Shown here: one piece after another, positions 51,701 through 64,000 of the stretch
How the letters are laid out: every line of letters starts with the position of its first letter
How positions within the stretch are numbered: the first letter of the stretch is position 1
Origin: Mesaphorura yosii
Taxonomy: Eukaryota > Arthropoda > Collembola > Poduromorpha > Tullbergiidae
Reading direction: 5' to 3'
Length of the DNA stretch: 64,000 bases
Assembly: GCA_009869945.1 (NCBI GenBank)
Contig: WIXG01000212.1
Location: forward strand, 62,001 to 126,000
Notes under the pieces: generated by a model
What the model was told of the DNA's origin: nothing
The model's input: only the letters and a program-made list of their open reading frames with translations
Databases searched by the model: none
Position numbers and translations under genes: made by a program

Positions 51701-54700
51701 AATGATTTGTGTGGATTACGATTGATCAAATGATCCACGAATCATGGCCCATGTCAACCCGTACATCGATTCATTTGAGGTTTTGGTTTTGCGTTATGTA
51801 AATACGGTCCACGCTACGCTACGCGATCGCGAAGCATGCGGGAAGAACAATGAATCTAATTCAATTGAGTAGAATGAGTTGGTGGCTGTAGCTGTGGCTA
51901 CGGTGTGCGGTCGCAAATGGGACGTGAAATGGCTGCACACTTCATCCACATTCGAATTCAACACTTACAACCACGTAGCAGGAACAGCGTGCAATGTGAA
52001 ATGAAGCCGAAAGAAGCACAATTCACACTCACACGTCCATAAAAAGATTCTGATCTCCGTCCTCTCGTCCTCCGCACGATCGTCGTTTTCGTACTGTGCA
52101 TGCACGGTTTCATTTTCCTGAGTCGAGATCGAGTCAAGTGGGTTGACGAATCAGGCTGACAAATCATGTCGCTGGTGTGGCAGTGGCAAAGGAAATCAAA
52201 GCAAACTCCAAGTCAAGCACCATGCAAATTGATTACCGTTACCGAATGCCATAAATTCAGAGGAACCCACATTCAGGATTCAATGAAAGTGATTCTAAGT
52301 GATCTTTGTAAGCTGCATAAATAGTAAATAGAATCATCCTTTTGTTGAACTGAACCATGAGCCATGGGCCACCGAGCAGAGCACTGCGCACCGAAAAGTA
52401 AATCTGTAAATCTTTTCAACAGCGACCCGACCCGCATTCGCGATCCGCGACAAATTGCATCATTCCCAAAATTTATTGCCGAATTACATTAAAGACCATG
52501 CAATACAGCTCAGCACTCAGCAGCATGCAGTAAAGTTGCTCGGCGGGGTTTCTTCCTTCTTCCTCGCGTGCTCACGCTCACGTGGCCTGCTGGGACCTCG
52601 GGCTTCGGTACATTGCGAATGTTTCCGGTGTTTACGTTTACGAATTTTAATTAATGCCAGTGTCAGAGCGAACCGTGGCCGTGCTAACAATGACTGAAAT
52701 GCAGGTCTGGCCCGGTTCCCGGTGAAAAATAGCACAAGCCAGCAGCAGCAGGCAGCTAAATAGCTCCACACGTGTTCCAAGACGCGAACAAGAATTGTGA
52801 CACAATACACAGCAGGACGGCTCGCAGAGGCAGTTGTCCACCTTTCAACGCGCGCTGAGCATTGATTTAACCCTTTGAGTGCTGGTGCCTTGCGTTGATG
52901 CTGATGAATGGACGAGAAGGTAAATAAATAAATATAGGTTACACTTGGCCCGGCACGGTCGTAGAAAGCCCCGTCGTCGTCCTATTCAACCCTTCAACCC
53001 CACAAAGTGACGTCCAACATTGTCCAATTGTCAACAAGTCACCGTCACAGGCAAAAATCCGCAAGGGAAAGTATGTCAACCGTCGACTGCGCTGTACTGC
53101 ACCGTGAATTACCGATAATTACTTTCAATTCAGTTTGTAATTACTGTAATCAGCACTCCGAATTCTTTATTCGAGCGAGCAAAGATTCTGTAGTACAAAA
53201 ATAGGACGAAGGACCGAGTTCAGCGAATTCGAATAACGGCACATTTCCTCATTGAAAGGATTCGATTTCGATTTGACAACGATTCTCATCTCATTCAGAT
53301 TTCAACCCTTTGCCATCGTACCGGGCTCGAATTTCTGGAACCCGAGCTTGTGAACCAGTTTCTCTTCTTTTCTTTTCTTTGCACTTCCGGTGAAGAGGAA
53401 TTCTTTGTGCAGGGTGCCTCTTGCTGGTTATCTGCACGATAAATCATTTCGTAAATGAACTCTGCTGCTGCGCCGCAATGGCAATTGCTCTATTATCATG
53501 ATAATGATAATCGTACTCGTACGCGTAAGCGTACAGCATAGGCACAAAGTAAACTTGCACTTACTCGGGTCGTACGCAAGCAGAAATGTAATCGCAATCG
53601 CAAAATCGCTCCTTGAATTGGAAAAGCGGCTCAGCAGCTCAGCGGCTCTTCGCGAAGCTCGGCTCGAGCACGGAGTTCATTACGAGTCCATATGTTGCGC
53701 AGACCCAGACGCGAGTCTAAATTCGTAGATGAAAGGGTGACATATTTGCTGCTGACTCCCTGTGACAAATTACCCTTTAATTAAGCCACCATCATCAGCC
53801 TCATAAATTACGAAATTGATTTATGTGTATCTTCGACTTCGACTCCCAACCGAGCCATGAGCCGTGTACGAGGATCGGGTTACCGATCATTATCTGTGCT
53901 GCTCGTTAGACTCAATTCAGTTATTCTCCTTGCCTGCCTGTCGCTACTTCATGCATGCAGATCAACAAGGATTCGAGATGCGGGAAGTTTCGTCGGGTCA
54001 TCTTGTTTGCAACCTGAATCCTGAACTGAATCTGGCACGGCGCTTTGGCGCAGTAGAGAACATCAGATAGCAGAATTCTGATTTCTTTTGGGCGACTGCA
54101 CTCGGAGGACTCGGCGCACTGTAATTTGAGGTACAAAGGCAACGGTAACGATATCAAAGCATCTGCATTTGCAAATTATGGGCCATTACTCGTATGAATT
54201 GGAGATGTCAATTGCTAAGCCTTGCCTAAGCCGTTACATTGTTGCAGGTCCACGCTCCGCTGTTCCTTGTTTACTGGGCGGACCCCCGTGAAGCCGTACA
54301 CAAACACACGACAATTGGCGTTATTAACTCAGTCATCGCCATCGTACACAATCGACACAATTTCCAAGCGCCTCGAAATGACTTTGCATAAGGGCAGGGC
54401 AGGAAACGGCAGGCAACTCGTCGTCGTCGTCGTCAGTATTGCTGAATAATTGCAATTTCCTCGTTCACCGTGTGGTCTATTTAACTTAATTAAGCGGACC
54501 GCCCTTATCGAGCAGACCGTCGCGGTGTAGGCTTTAATTACGCATTTAGCATTTAAACCTGTGGTTGACAAAACGAAGTACGAAGGTAGGGAGGCACTTA
54601 AACATGGCCGACTGAGTGGACAGCGTCAGCGAATAATTCGTCTCGTACGTCGTGTTTTCTGAATTCTAAATTCCGCCACGACCGCAATCGTCACAAACAA

Positions 54701-57700
54701 AAAAGCCTGCAATTATGGCAATTTAGCAGCGCAGCGAGCAGTCAACTTAAAACTTTATGCTAAACCAAAGCGTTTTGCAAGTCACAAACAAAGCAAATGC
54801 CGGTTTTGGTCAGATTCACAAGTTGACGACCACCACCGCGGACAGACGGACCAAAGTTATTATTAGCGACATGAAACACATCATCATCATCCCCGCTATG
54901 CGAGGCAGGCAGGCCGTCGCCGTGGTCGCTCCGTTTCGCTCCGAAACCTCAAATCACAATCACGAATTCGAATTCACTCACGCATGGAGCACAATGCAAC
55001 AATATTTTGATGGTCCCAACAATGCTCAGCTCGGCTCGGCTGCGCTGCCTCGATTTTGAATGCTGAATGAATAAAATTCCGCTGCCTCGACTTGACTTTT
55101 ATGCGCAATGTTCGCGGTTCGCATTTATGATTTGTCATCTTTCGACTTTCGATCCTGTAAAAGAGCCAGAGCGTAAACGCAAAGTGAACAAAAGGTCATC
55201 GCATATCACACAAGTATAAATTATGTTTATGTCCCATGTTTGTAATGTCATTTTATTTTATGTGTACTGAACTGCTTTTGTCATTGTCCCCGATTTGTAA
55301 TGCACTTCTCCTGAGCAGAAGCACGCCAAGCACCAAGCAGGGCCATAGCCATAATTCAATTCATTTGTGGTCGAAGATCATCGATTATCCTTTCAATTTG
55401 TCAGTTCTGCTCTTCTGCTTAATGTAGTGTGAATTCATGTAAGTTGCTGTCGCTGCTGCTACTCGTTTCCAGTTTCTTTTGTCGCGACTCGACGTGGATT
55501 TCGTAAGTTTATTTTAAGAATGAGCACATGAAAAGCAACTGCATGAAAGTACATGAAAGATGAAAAGCTCGCTCATAAAACGCCAAACGCATCTGCGGCG
55601 AAGAGATCATCAATTACTAACGGGCATTCTTTGCTCAGTTCATCGTTGACGGGACGGCACAAGCAAGGAGCCAAAACCAAGAGAAAGTTGATTAATGATA
55701 ACTTACGCAAACCTCCACAATGCAATGCATGCAATGCATAATTATCAATGCGACAACGACAATATTGCGAGCATCTTTCTCCAATTCGCGTTTCGCGTGC
55801 AGGAAATCAACGGAAGCGAGAACGCAGCGGCAGCGGTAGCGGAGGAAGTCAGCCGGATTCCAATTTGTCATCAAAGAGTTGCATTCGCTCGTGCTCCGAA
55901 TTTATTTCGCTTTATTTATTCGAACCCTTTTGCCGTTTGCCCGTGCGCCGTGCGATGCGAGGACGGACAAAGGCAGTTGATCTCGTAAATCACTCGTCAT
56001 CGTCATTCGCGTGAGTTGCGATTACGAACGGCGAATGGTGAGCTCTAAAGAATGAATTTACAATTTTACGAAGTTGTGACTTGTGCGCTCTGAATCTGAA
56101 TCGGAGCCGCAACACAACATGCTTGGAAATGGGAATCATTCAGGCTCCAAGCTCCAGTGAATGAATCTAAATTCAGTAGAATCTTGTCTGTATTAACACA
56201 TTGACCTTTCCAAAATCCTTCTTCCTTCCAGCTTTCCATGCAGTTTTCGCTTCACAGGAAGGAAAATCTAGCTAAAGTTAGCTAAAGAGCGTCACGGAAG
56301 GGAGAAAATCAATAAATGCGGGCGGTTGCGGTGAAAACAAAAGACGAGAAGATGAGAAGCAATAACACTCGAAAAGTCAAGCCATGCCAGACTGCCACCA
56401 GAGTCAAGTCAACTTAATAAAGCTGCTGCTGCGGCCGGGCTGTGAAAGGCAAAGGGCAAAGGGAGAAGATCGTAAAAATCAAATAGAGATGAAATGAGAT
56501 GAGAAGATGGGGAGAGAAGAGCGTCAGCACAAACACAAGGACGCGACGAGACGGGATCATTTTGAAGTGTTTCAGGTCGTTAGAGATCATGTTGTTGGTT
56601 TTCGTTTTGCACGGATTCCAATTCCAAGCACTCGCAGCCACAGCCACTGCCAGGCCGATACCCGCAATGGCCTGGCCTGGCAAAGACGAAAGTGATTGTC
56701 GTTATTCCTGCCATTGCCATTAATCTTCATCCGTGCCAGATTCTCCACTCGCATCATTACGCGTACGCATCTCATCTTGATCGGGCCAAGATCGAATCCG
56801 AATTTCAATTCATCCGTGACGCTGCGCTGTCACAACAAATGCAATTGCCTCCAGGAATATCAAATCACTGCACTGCACTGCAAATGAATGCGATAATTGT
56901 TAATTGCATCTGAATTGAGACTGACTGGATCGGGCGAACGATGAATATTCGTGATCATTTCAAATTAGTACATCGTGCGTGCATGCAGGCAAAGAACAAT
57001 TCTCGGAGCTGAGCTCATTTTTTCTTGAAGCACCACTGCGTTTGTGTCGACTCTCTCTCAATCTCGGCTTGACTTGACTTCTTCGCTCTGCCATCCATTC
57101 ATCTCATCTCGGCCACGCCTCCAAATATCAAATGCCTGCTTTTATTTTTATGTCTCTCATCTTCTCTTCTTCCCTTTCTCTTCGCCTTGCTGCAGTCACA
57201 GTCGCAGTCGTTTTTAAAGAGTTCAATTTATAATTCCGTCTTGGCTCGGCGTGAAGTGAATTGAGGCCAGCCAGCAATTGAGAGATGACAATCGCCTGTG
57301 CTTTTGATACAATTCTGAATTTGTCATTTAGCAAGTGATAATTATCCTCTTTTCTTCTTGCAGCTTGCGGCTCGGAGATCAGCTTTTCCCTTTCTCTTCT
57401 TCAGGCCAGTCTCGACTCGAGTTTCTATCTTGCCTGTTGGCCAGTAGCAATTTGAGCCATGCCTGCGTTAAATTGACTCGAATTCGAATTGAATGGAGAA
57501 CATTTTTATATATAAATGCATTACTTACGGCTATTATTGCTTTTGCTGCTATTGCTTTTATGACGTGAATAAATTCTGGGCCAGATGGAAAGCCAAACGA
57601 AAGCCTCAGCAAACTCTTTGCAGTTGCAGTCGAGTCAAGTCAACCACGCCTTCTTGTCCATAAATACATTCCGTTCAGTTCTTCAGTGCGTGCATTATGA

Positions 57701-60493
57701 CTTATGAGGCAGGCACACAAATACAACTGGCCTGGCTCGGCTTGGCCCGCTACTGAACAACTACCAAACAGGGCACGAAACACAATCGACAACAATGAGG
57801 AACAATTTATTAATAACCTCACTTTAAAAATCTGCTCCCTTTTACACGGAACGCTACACGGGCGAGTTTTCTTTTGAATTCGATTAATGTAAAAGTGGGC
57901 TTGACAAATCTGCTTTTCGTACTCCGCGCGCATGGCACGTTGCATTCCCTAATTGTCATCTGCTTAAAGACAAAGGAAAGACTGACTGCCACAAATTCCG
58001 ATTCGTCCAACGGCTTTCGGTCACTGATTCCCGATTCGATTGCCATTGTGTGGTCGTGGTCGTGTTTCACGGCTGGCCATCATTGCCATTGCTGGCAAAT
58101 TCGAATTAATCTTCCGACGGACGTCGTCTCGTGTCTCGTCGTACGTTATATATAAAGAAGATTTCCATACACGGACAGACGAACCACAGCCACAGCAGCG
58201 GTCATGATCATCGTTTCATCATGCGTGCCGTGCCGTGATCACATCTTCTTAGACAGACAGCGAAGAAAGAAGAATACGTCGATATGAAACAAAAAAGGAA
58301 AAGTCTGTGGCTCGGCTTGGCTTTACTTTCGTGGCGTCTGCGGACTGCGCTGCGAGTTGCGGGTTTCTTCTTCATCTTCATTGCGCGTAGTCTACCAAAG
58401 TGTGGGCGTGTCACTCCGAAATTTGTCAGCTCTTCTCTTCTCCACAGCGCATCGCATCTCCACAGTGCATCTCCGCAGTGCTGCGCAGTACAGTGCATTA
58501 TTGGACCACGACTACTCTGCTGCTCGGGCCAGACCATATCTGGAGAGAAGCGCACGGCTCAATAATAATCTTGGCTCTGTTCCCAGTCGAGAACAAAAAG
58601 ATGCATGCAATATTCATCTCATCTTCGTGCCGTGCTCTTTATCCGTGTTTCTTCGTCGTCTTCGTCGTCCGCGTACGCGTACAATGCAATAAAACTGAAT
58701 AAAATAAAATATCGACAATCGAGCAGCTCTTTATTTAGAATTAATTCCTAATCTTCGTATCTTCTCATCTTTCTTACCGCGCGCTAAGTACTTTCAGGAT
58801 GTGAGATTGCCTTTGAGCTATGGCATGGCCTGGCCATGCGAGTTTCATGAAAGGGTTCGTGGATGATCATTTGATCGTCGTGTTGAGTTTCCAGTCGATC
58901 GGGCAACAATGGGATCGTTAATGAACGAGAAAAGCGAGCCGATTTGTATGCAATGCTGTGCTGAGAAGAACTCCACTGAATAAATCGTAATTCACCCAAA
59001 TTCGAGAACGAGAAGAGAAGCAAGGAGCCACGGCAGGCTAATCTGGACTTTAATTGACTTGTCCTCCAGCAGCAGCACGCATCAGCATTCCAGCAGCAGC
59101 GGCAGAGTTAAAGGATAAGACGGCAAAGGATTCAGAAATCTGCAACCTCATCGCCTTCGTCGGCGCGCCGTGGTCGTGACCGTGGCTGGAAAGGAATTCG
59201 GTAGCTAATGCTCCGTGTCCGTCCATGTTAATAGTTAATGCTGTTAATGCTAATTCAATAAGGCAGCCAACTCCGAATCCAAAGCCAAAGTCGAATTTGC
59301 TGATGTCATCAATAATGCAGGCAATCTTTCATCAATCATCGGACATTCCTTCAGAATGCAGAGCGCAGCACAGGCGTATGAAAGCTGTAAATTGTAAACT
59401 TGCACGTTCTTGTACGTAAATTTTATTGAATCTGTACTCGTAATCGTAATCGTAAAACAATTTCGGAACAAAATTACAACTGCAGCAATTCAAATTCAAA
59501 TTCAACTGGTGGCTAGGCGCAGAGTACGCAATACATTGAACAACAATAATATAAGATGAGAGCTGGGCCACTGGGCTACGCTAGGCTGTAATAATTAACT
59601 AGGAGCAATATCTTCATTAATTATGCAGCTAATTACTATACAGACACAATAAATACTTGATTAGCTTTAATTTACTTACACGTAGTGTAGTACAATCAGG
59701 GTTCTATTCACAATTCACCGGTCGAGGGCTTCGGTTTCGGGCTCGCTACGCTAATTACTAATTACAGTTAACTACTTTTCGTACTTGTAGTGTGTGGTAG
59801 TCAATTAATTAATTAGGAATCGTCAATCGTTAGTGATGAGGTAAGTGAGTAGTACAAGACTTAATTTACTGCTTAATTGTGCTGATCTGATTGTGTTCTT
59901 AGGGCTGGGCTGGGCTTGATTTAAGCTTAGGCTTAATTAGGCTTGAGGATCACAACACAGGCGATTAAGAGTAGGTTGGTTTGAGGTTTGCAGTTTAATT
60001 GCTGGTGTCGGTGTCACTTTTACACGGTTCATGACTCCAAAGACAGACAGACGCAGACGTGCCCGTGCCATGCCGCCATGCCATGCCATGCAATTGCGGC
60101 GTGCAGAACGCAATTTGCAACGTGTCAACTGTGTAATTACAATGTACGGGGCCACAGAGAGCAGTAAACACTTAATTGAGTTTGAGTTCAGTTTGCCTGT
60201 GACTTGTACTTTACAACTTTAGTACGAGAAATGGCACTCAAGTGATTGACATGCACGCTCAACACTGACGGACGCCGACTGACATCGCGGGGGCTCACCA
60301 CTTGAAGATGACACGCCATGCCCGCCACGGCCAGGCCTCAGCTCGTAGCGTGTCACACAGACGTTAATCGGGACCACAATCACAACAGAGCAGAGCACAG
60401 AGTTTAAGAATTATTGACGTACTTGTTGTTCTTGTTTGAATTTGTACTTGACTTGTCTCTTGTCTTGAACTGATTGCACTCACACACGAACGT
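45712..60493. other. Gene desert of about 15 kb between OLA1 5' end and Sp8/9-like 3' end
   Basis: I found no exon, RNA gene or transposon that I can support. The many ORFs are short, overlap on both strands and lack family features. The OLA1 promoter lies at its left edge. A patch at 59589-59940 is rich in TAATTA, and a minus-strand AATAAA (TTTATT on plus, 59422-59427) could end a long 3' UTR of the Sp8/9 gene. Next to a developmental transcription factor, such a gap may hold enhancers, but that is inference. Confidence 0.5.
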
Positions 60494-60618
60494 TCACTTC
60501 TTCCGGGGCTTTTTGAGTCTGGCGGCGGCGGCCGATGAGGAGGACGACTGTTGTGAGTTCGGGCTTGGTGAGTTTGTGGTCGTAGTTTCTGGTTTGGGTT
60601 TAGTTGTTGGTGATTTAA
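60494..60618 (-). other. Possible additional 3' exon of the Sp8/9-like gene
   Basis: On the minus strand, an acceptor-like tract (TTATTTCTTGTAG) is followed by 125 bases. In one phase they read as a protein-like tail: KSPTTKPKPETTTT, then Ser/Ala-rich, then RLKKPRKK and a TGA stop at 60494-60496. It lies 190 bases beyond the main stop codon. A GTAAAT donor candidate sits just after that stop (near 60771-60776), so it could be an untranslated exon. A coding isoform would need a weak donor inside the last coding exon. The evidence is only composition and the acceptor. Confidence 0.25.
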
Positions 60619-60808
60619 CTACAAGAAATAAGAAGAGGCGAAGAGAGATCAGATCAACAGTAGTGGACTTGTACGGTACGGATAGACAGGCAAAGGGACA
60701 TGGCGTGGTGAGGTCGTGTCGTGTCAGTGTGTGGCTTGGCTTAATGGCTTGTGGCTGGTGTGTGGCGGCGGTGCACGTTTACATTTACTTAGGCTAGGTA
60801 GCTTTAGT

Positions 60809-63800
60809 TTAGATAATCGGTTTAATGTCGTGGGTAATCGTCAGCTGGTGGCTGTGGCCGCTGTGACTGTGGTGGTGGTGGTTCTGATGGAGGCTGTGCA
60901 GGCTGTGGTGGCTGCTGCCGTGGTGGTTGTGCGCCGAGAGCGGCGGCGTCGTCACCGACGAGCAGGGACTGTGAACAGAGTTCGCTTCCGAGCCCCCGCC
61001 GCCCGCTTCGTCTTCCATTTCCGAGCCGGACCTCTTCCCGCCGTGCGGATGGCCGCCGCCGGAGCCCGAACTGCCCCCGCCCGGGCTGTTGCCGTTCGTA
61101 GAGTTTGCAGAGTGGGTCTTGACGTGCTTGGAGAGGTGGTCGGAGCGCATGAAGCGTTTGTTACAGACTGGGCAGGCGAAGCGCTTCTCGCCGGTGTGGG
61201 TGCGGAGATGTCGTTGGAGTTCGTCAGAGCGTGTAAATCGCTTACCGCAAAATAGCCAATTACATACAAACGGTCTCTCACCTGTGTGCCATCGAAGATG
61301 AGCTTTCAGATGAGATGTCTTCCCGTAAACCTAAACAAATCCAATTCACGAGTTAGCACACAGACACGGCAAACAGACAAGACAAGTTAATCACACGCTG
61401 CCAACTCAAGCGTAATCAATTTAATTGATTTCGCTCGCGCACGCGAGCACCTCCGTCCCTCCGGCCGTTGTGTCAGCGTATTTGTACTGTCAACAGAAAG
61501 GCGAATGGCGCAATTTGAATTTAGCGCCTTGACAAGTGACAAGTTGACACACCGAACGAAGGCCGAGCTCGACAAGCGCGCTGGCACCGGACTTTGAACC
61601 TTGCCGCGCTGAATTTTCAGCAATTTCAGATTTCTGCTCTCGTCTTTCGTGTTTCTGCGCAATTATCGAAGCGTGTCGGCTCAATTTCATTCCTTCCAAC
61701 TTATGTAAATTGCCTTGCATTGCCTGGCTTGGCTTCGACTACAATGTAATAACAATGGAGAAGATTACGCGCACGTAACTTTACGGTTTGGTCGGACGAG
61801 CAATTCACTGCGCATCATATTATGAAATTCACACGTTAATTTAATTCAATTTAGAATTTAGAGTTCGAATTACGCGTTCACTTCTTTCTTTAATGAATCC
61901 ATTACTCGAAGAAGCGAGCAAGGTTCCAGTTGGTTGGCTTCGCTTTAAATTAATTAAGACGAGACGGGCCGACGGACGGAAGGAATCGAGTGCTGCTCGG
62001 CTCGTAATCGCGTACTCGTACTGATGTGAATTCATTTCCTGTGTCAAGCGGCAGCATTGCAAGAGTAGCATTAGAAGTAGAAGATGAATTACCTTTCCGC
62101 ATCCAGGTATGTGGCAGGAGTGGATGTTTTTCTTCCTGAGGTGAGCACCCGCTGGGCCAAGTCGCTCGGCCTCTTGACAATTGGGGCAGTCGCAGGTCGC
62201 TCGCCCGGTGTACCGACGCTGATTTCTCGTCGAAGGCACCGTCTGTAAGACAGAAAACAGGCGCACGCAGGCGTTAGCATCTGAATTCTTAATTTTAATG
62301 GCCGCGCCAACGCGCCGTAGAAATGTAATGCAGGTGGTCGAGTCTAGGCGTCGAGCAGCCATTCTGTCTTTGCCCTCTGTCTCTTCGTTTATTAAATCGA
62401 TGTTCAGCTGTGCCGTGTCTTATTCGTCCAATTGAGAAACGATGGTTGACTGCTGATTCATATAGCAAGTAGTCAAGCAACGCTGCTTTTCGTTAAGTCG
62501 TTATGAGTCAAGTTTTTTGTGCACGGAGCAAGTCACGAAGCTGTTCACGTCCATGTTCACGAATACGAATACGAATGCGATTTTTCGAATTCATGTCTTG
62601 ATGCAATAAAGGAGTTGAAGAGGAAAATGGAATGAAAGTGGTTGGCTCACCTGCGGTAGTGACGCTTGACCCAAACCAAAAGGAGACGACACACTCGAAC
62701 CCACCGATTGGCTCGGCAGCATTGACTTGTACGTGTCCTAATTAACATAAGGCACAAGAGAACGTTAGGACACTCGACTCAGACTTGAATTGCAAACTGC
62801 CTATTGCCATCGCTGACGCTGAATGCTGAATTTACCTGCAGAAGGTGCTGGCCGGCGTTGAGTATGTTCGGGTGGGAGGCCGCGGCCAGCGAGTGCGTCA
62901 GCGATGAGTAGTCGTTGTAGTTGGACATTTGGTGGTGTGCGTGGTGATGATGGTGGTGGTGGTGCATGCCCGCTGACACGGCCGCAGCCGACCCGTCCAG
63001 CCACCCGGTCCCGGCAGCCACTCCGTGCACAGCGTCCCACCAACTTGACCCGTTCATGCTTGACACCTACGGACAAACGAATGGTAATTTGTAATTTGTT
63101 TCGGGATCAGGTTGCATTCATTCCATGCTTGCATGCAGGCTCGGACCGCTCGGATGCGGTTGAGAGAAAATTCACCCGAGTCAAGTCAACTTTTTGGATC
63201 AGATTTCATACAAATGACTCTTAGCTCGAGTTCGAAAGGGTGATTATTGCTTAGACTTACATCTGGTTTGATTGCCGAGTGCGCCCCAGCCATCGCGTTG
63301 AACGGCCACGAGTCGTAGGCAGCCACACGTGAGTAAACACCAGCGTCAACCTTCCCGATGAAGCCCGGAGGACTTTGCTCGCCGCAGCCGACCGAGTTTC
63401 CAGACCTGGACAGATAAAATTCCCACTGATAAACGCCACGGTACGAACATGAGTCATTTAGTCCGAGTCTGGAATAGCCGGCGCTAAGCTAATTCTATGC
63501 TAGTCGAGTCATGAATTGTATTGGCATTTACCCGTACCCATGGAAGTAGAGATCTGTCCCGTATCCTCCGCCCGCCGTCGCTCCAGTCGATCCGCACTGC
63601 CCACCGGTGCGTCCACTCGACCCATAAGCGCCTGATCCGCCGCTGCTGCTGTTTGTGAGCCCTCGCTGCAACTGTTGCTGCTGCGAGTGTGGGGACGACG
63701 ACGACGAGTTCGAGTACGACTGAATTGAATTGTTGTTACTGGAGGAGGTCGTGTTCACTACCGCTGCTGAGTTGCCTCCGCTGGAGGCGCTGGACGTGAT

Positions 63801-63944
63801 TGAGCCGAGCAGGCTGGACTTCTTCCAGGGGTGGAATCCCTTCCCGACGGCCGCATCGGCGAGAGGTGGTGGACTCTTGGAGCTTAGCTTGTTGCACTGC
63901 GCCGCCAGCATGGCGAGCGGCGTGCCGCGGAGTCCGGGGTGCTC
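60809..63944 (-). CDS. Sp8/Sp9-type zinc-finger transcription factor (Sp6-9 group; 5' partial)
   Basis: Six in-phase exons (63532-63944, 63261-63405, 62836-63066, 62651-62737, 62093-62242 and 60809-61330) encode 515 residues. The first visible exon begins at an acceptor, so the start codon is beyond the window. The N-terminal part has the [12 protein letters not shown]p-box-like motif and FHPWKKS, then [16 protein letters not shown] and SWWD segments typical of Sp6-9. The buttonhead box is CDCPNC in the exon at 62093-62242. Three C2H2 fingers follow: [10 protein letters not shown]...[17 protein letters not shown]...HLRTH and [10 protein letters not shown]...HVKTH. The fingers bind GC/GT boxes. 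In arthropods this group patterns limbs and head. The tail is Gly/Ser/His-rich, ending [12 protein letters not shown] His run and several Ser/Gln homopolymers occur. Orthology to Sp8/9 (Drosophila Sp1) rather than btd itself is likely from the flanking motifs but not proven. Confidence 0.93.
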
Positions 63945-64000
63945 CTGCAAGTAAGAAAGGGAGCATTTAGCAGTGAGAAAGAATTAAGGATCAATATTAG

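Noticed and set aside
51370..51738. 122-codon minus-strand ORF in the large desert.
   Set aside because: Composition is ordinary, there is no family resemblance, and no splice context or poly(A) signal supports it.
56552..56580. Sequence resembling the bantam microRNA (GGATCATTTTGAAG).
   Set aside because: It differs from the mature seed-plus-3' sequence and no foldback arm is visible nearby.

Overview
This is a eukaryotic, intron-rich window that looks like an arthropod genome. The pointers are a macroglobulin complement-related (Mcr) gene with an LDLa module and no thioester cysteine, an Sp8/9-type buttonhead-box factor, and a secreted cysteine-rich protein resembling insect 27-kDa haemolymph glycoproteins. 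Introns are mostly GT-AG with GTAAGT-like donors. Every splice model below was built by eye and keeps phase across all joins. The species cannot be named from this window; a crustacean or non-insect hexapod is only a guess.

Layout: 1-1920 (+) is the 3' part of a DHHC palmitoyltransferase-like gene whose catalytic motif is degenerate. 3430-5551 (-) encodes a secreted cysteine-rich protein. 6250-6717 (+) is a weak hypothetical ORF. 7.2-10.4 kb (+) holds a tandem family of unrecognised secreted cysteine-rich proteins, with one intact copy (8128-8754) and three copies broken by frameshifts and stops. 11019-19274 (-) is Mcr in ten exons, with an unusual N-terminal extension of about 390 residues built on a decapeptide tandem repeat. 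21550-22815 (-) is a three-RRM TIA-1-like protein in one long exon. 28409-29359 (-) is an intronless, divergent PP1 catalytic subunit. 33237-33763 (+) is NEDD8 in four exons. 34135-45711 (-) is OLA1 in eleven exons, with a GC-AG intron and a MITE-like element in a large intron. 60809-63944 (-) is the 3' part of an Sp8/9-type gene.

The rest is gene-poor: 22.8-28.4, 29.4-33.2 and 45.7-60.5 kb show no convincing coding exons. The 15-kb gap beyond the 3' end of the Sp8/9 gene may be regulatory, and a TAATTA-rich patch lies at 59.59-59.94 kb.

The genes do not form one pathway. They are a mix of housekeeping genes (NEDD8, OLA1), an innate-immune or septate-junction gene (Mcr), a developmental regulator (Sp8/9), lineage-restricted secreted proteins, and two intronless signalling or RNA-binding genes that may be retrocopies. 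The least familiar items are the cysteine-rich tandem family, the Mcr N-terminal repeat domain, the degenerate DHHC protein and the divergent PP1.
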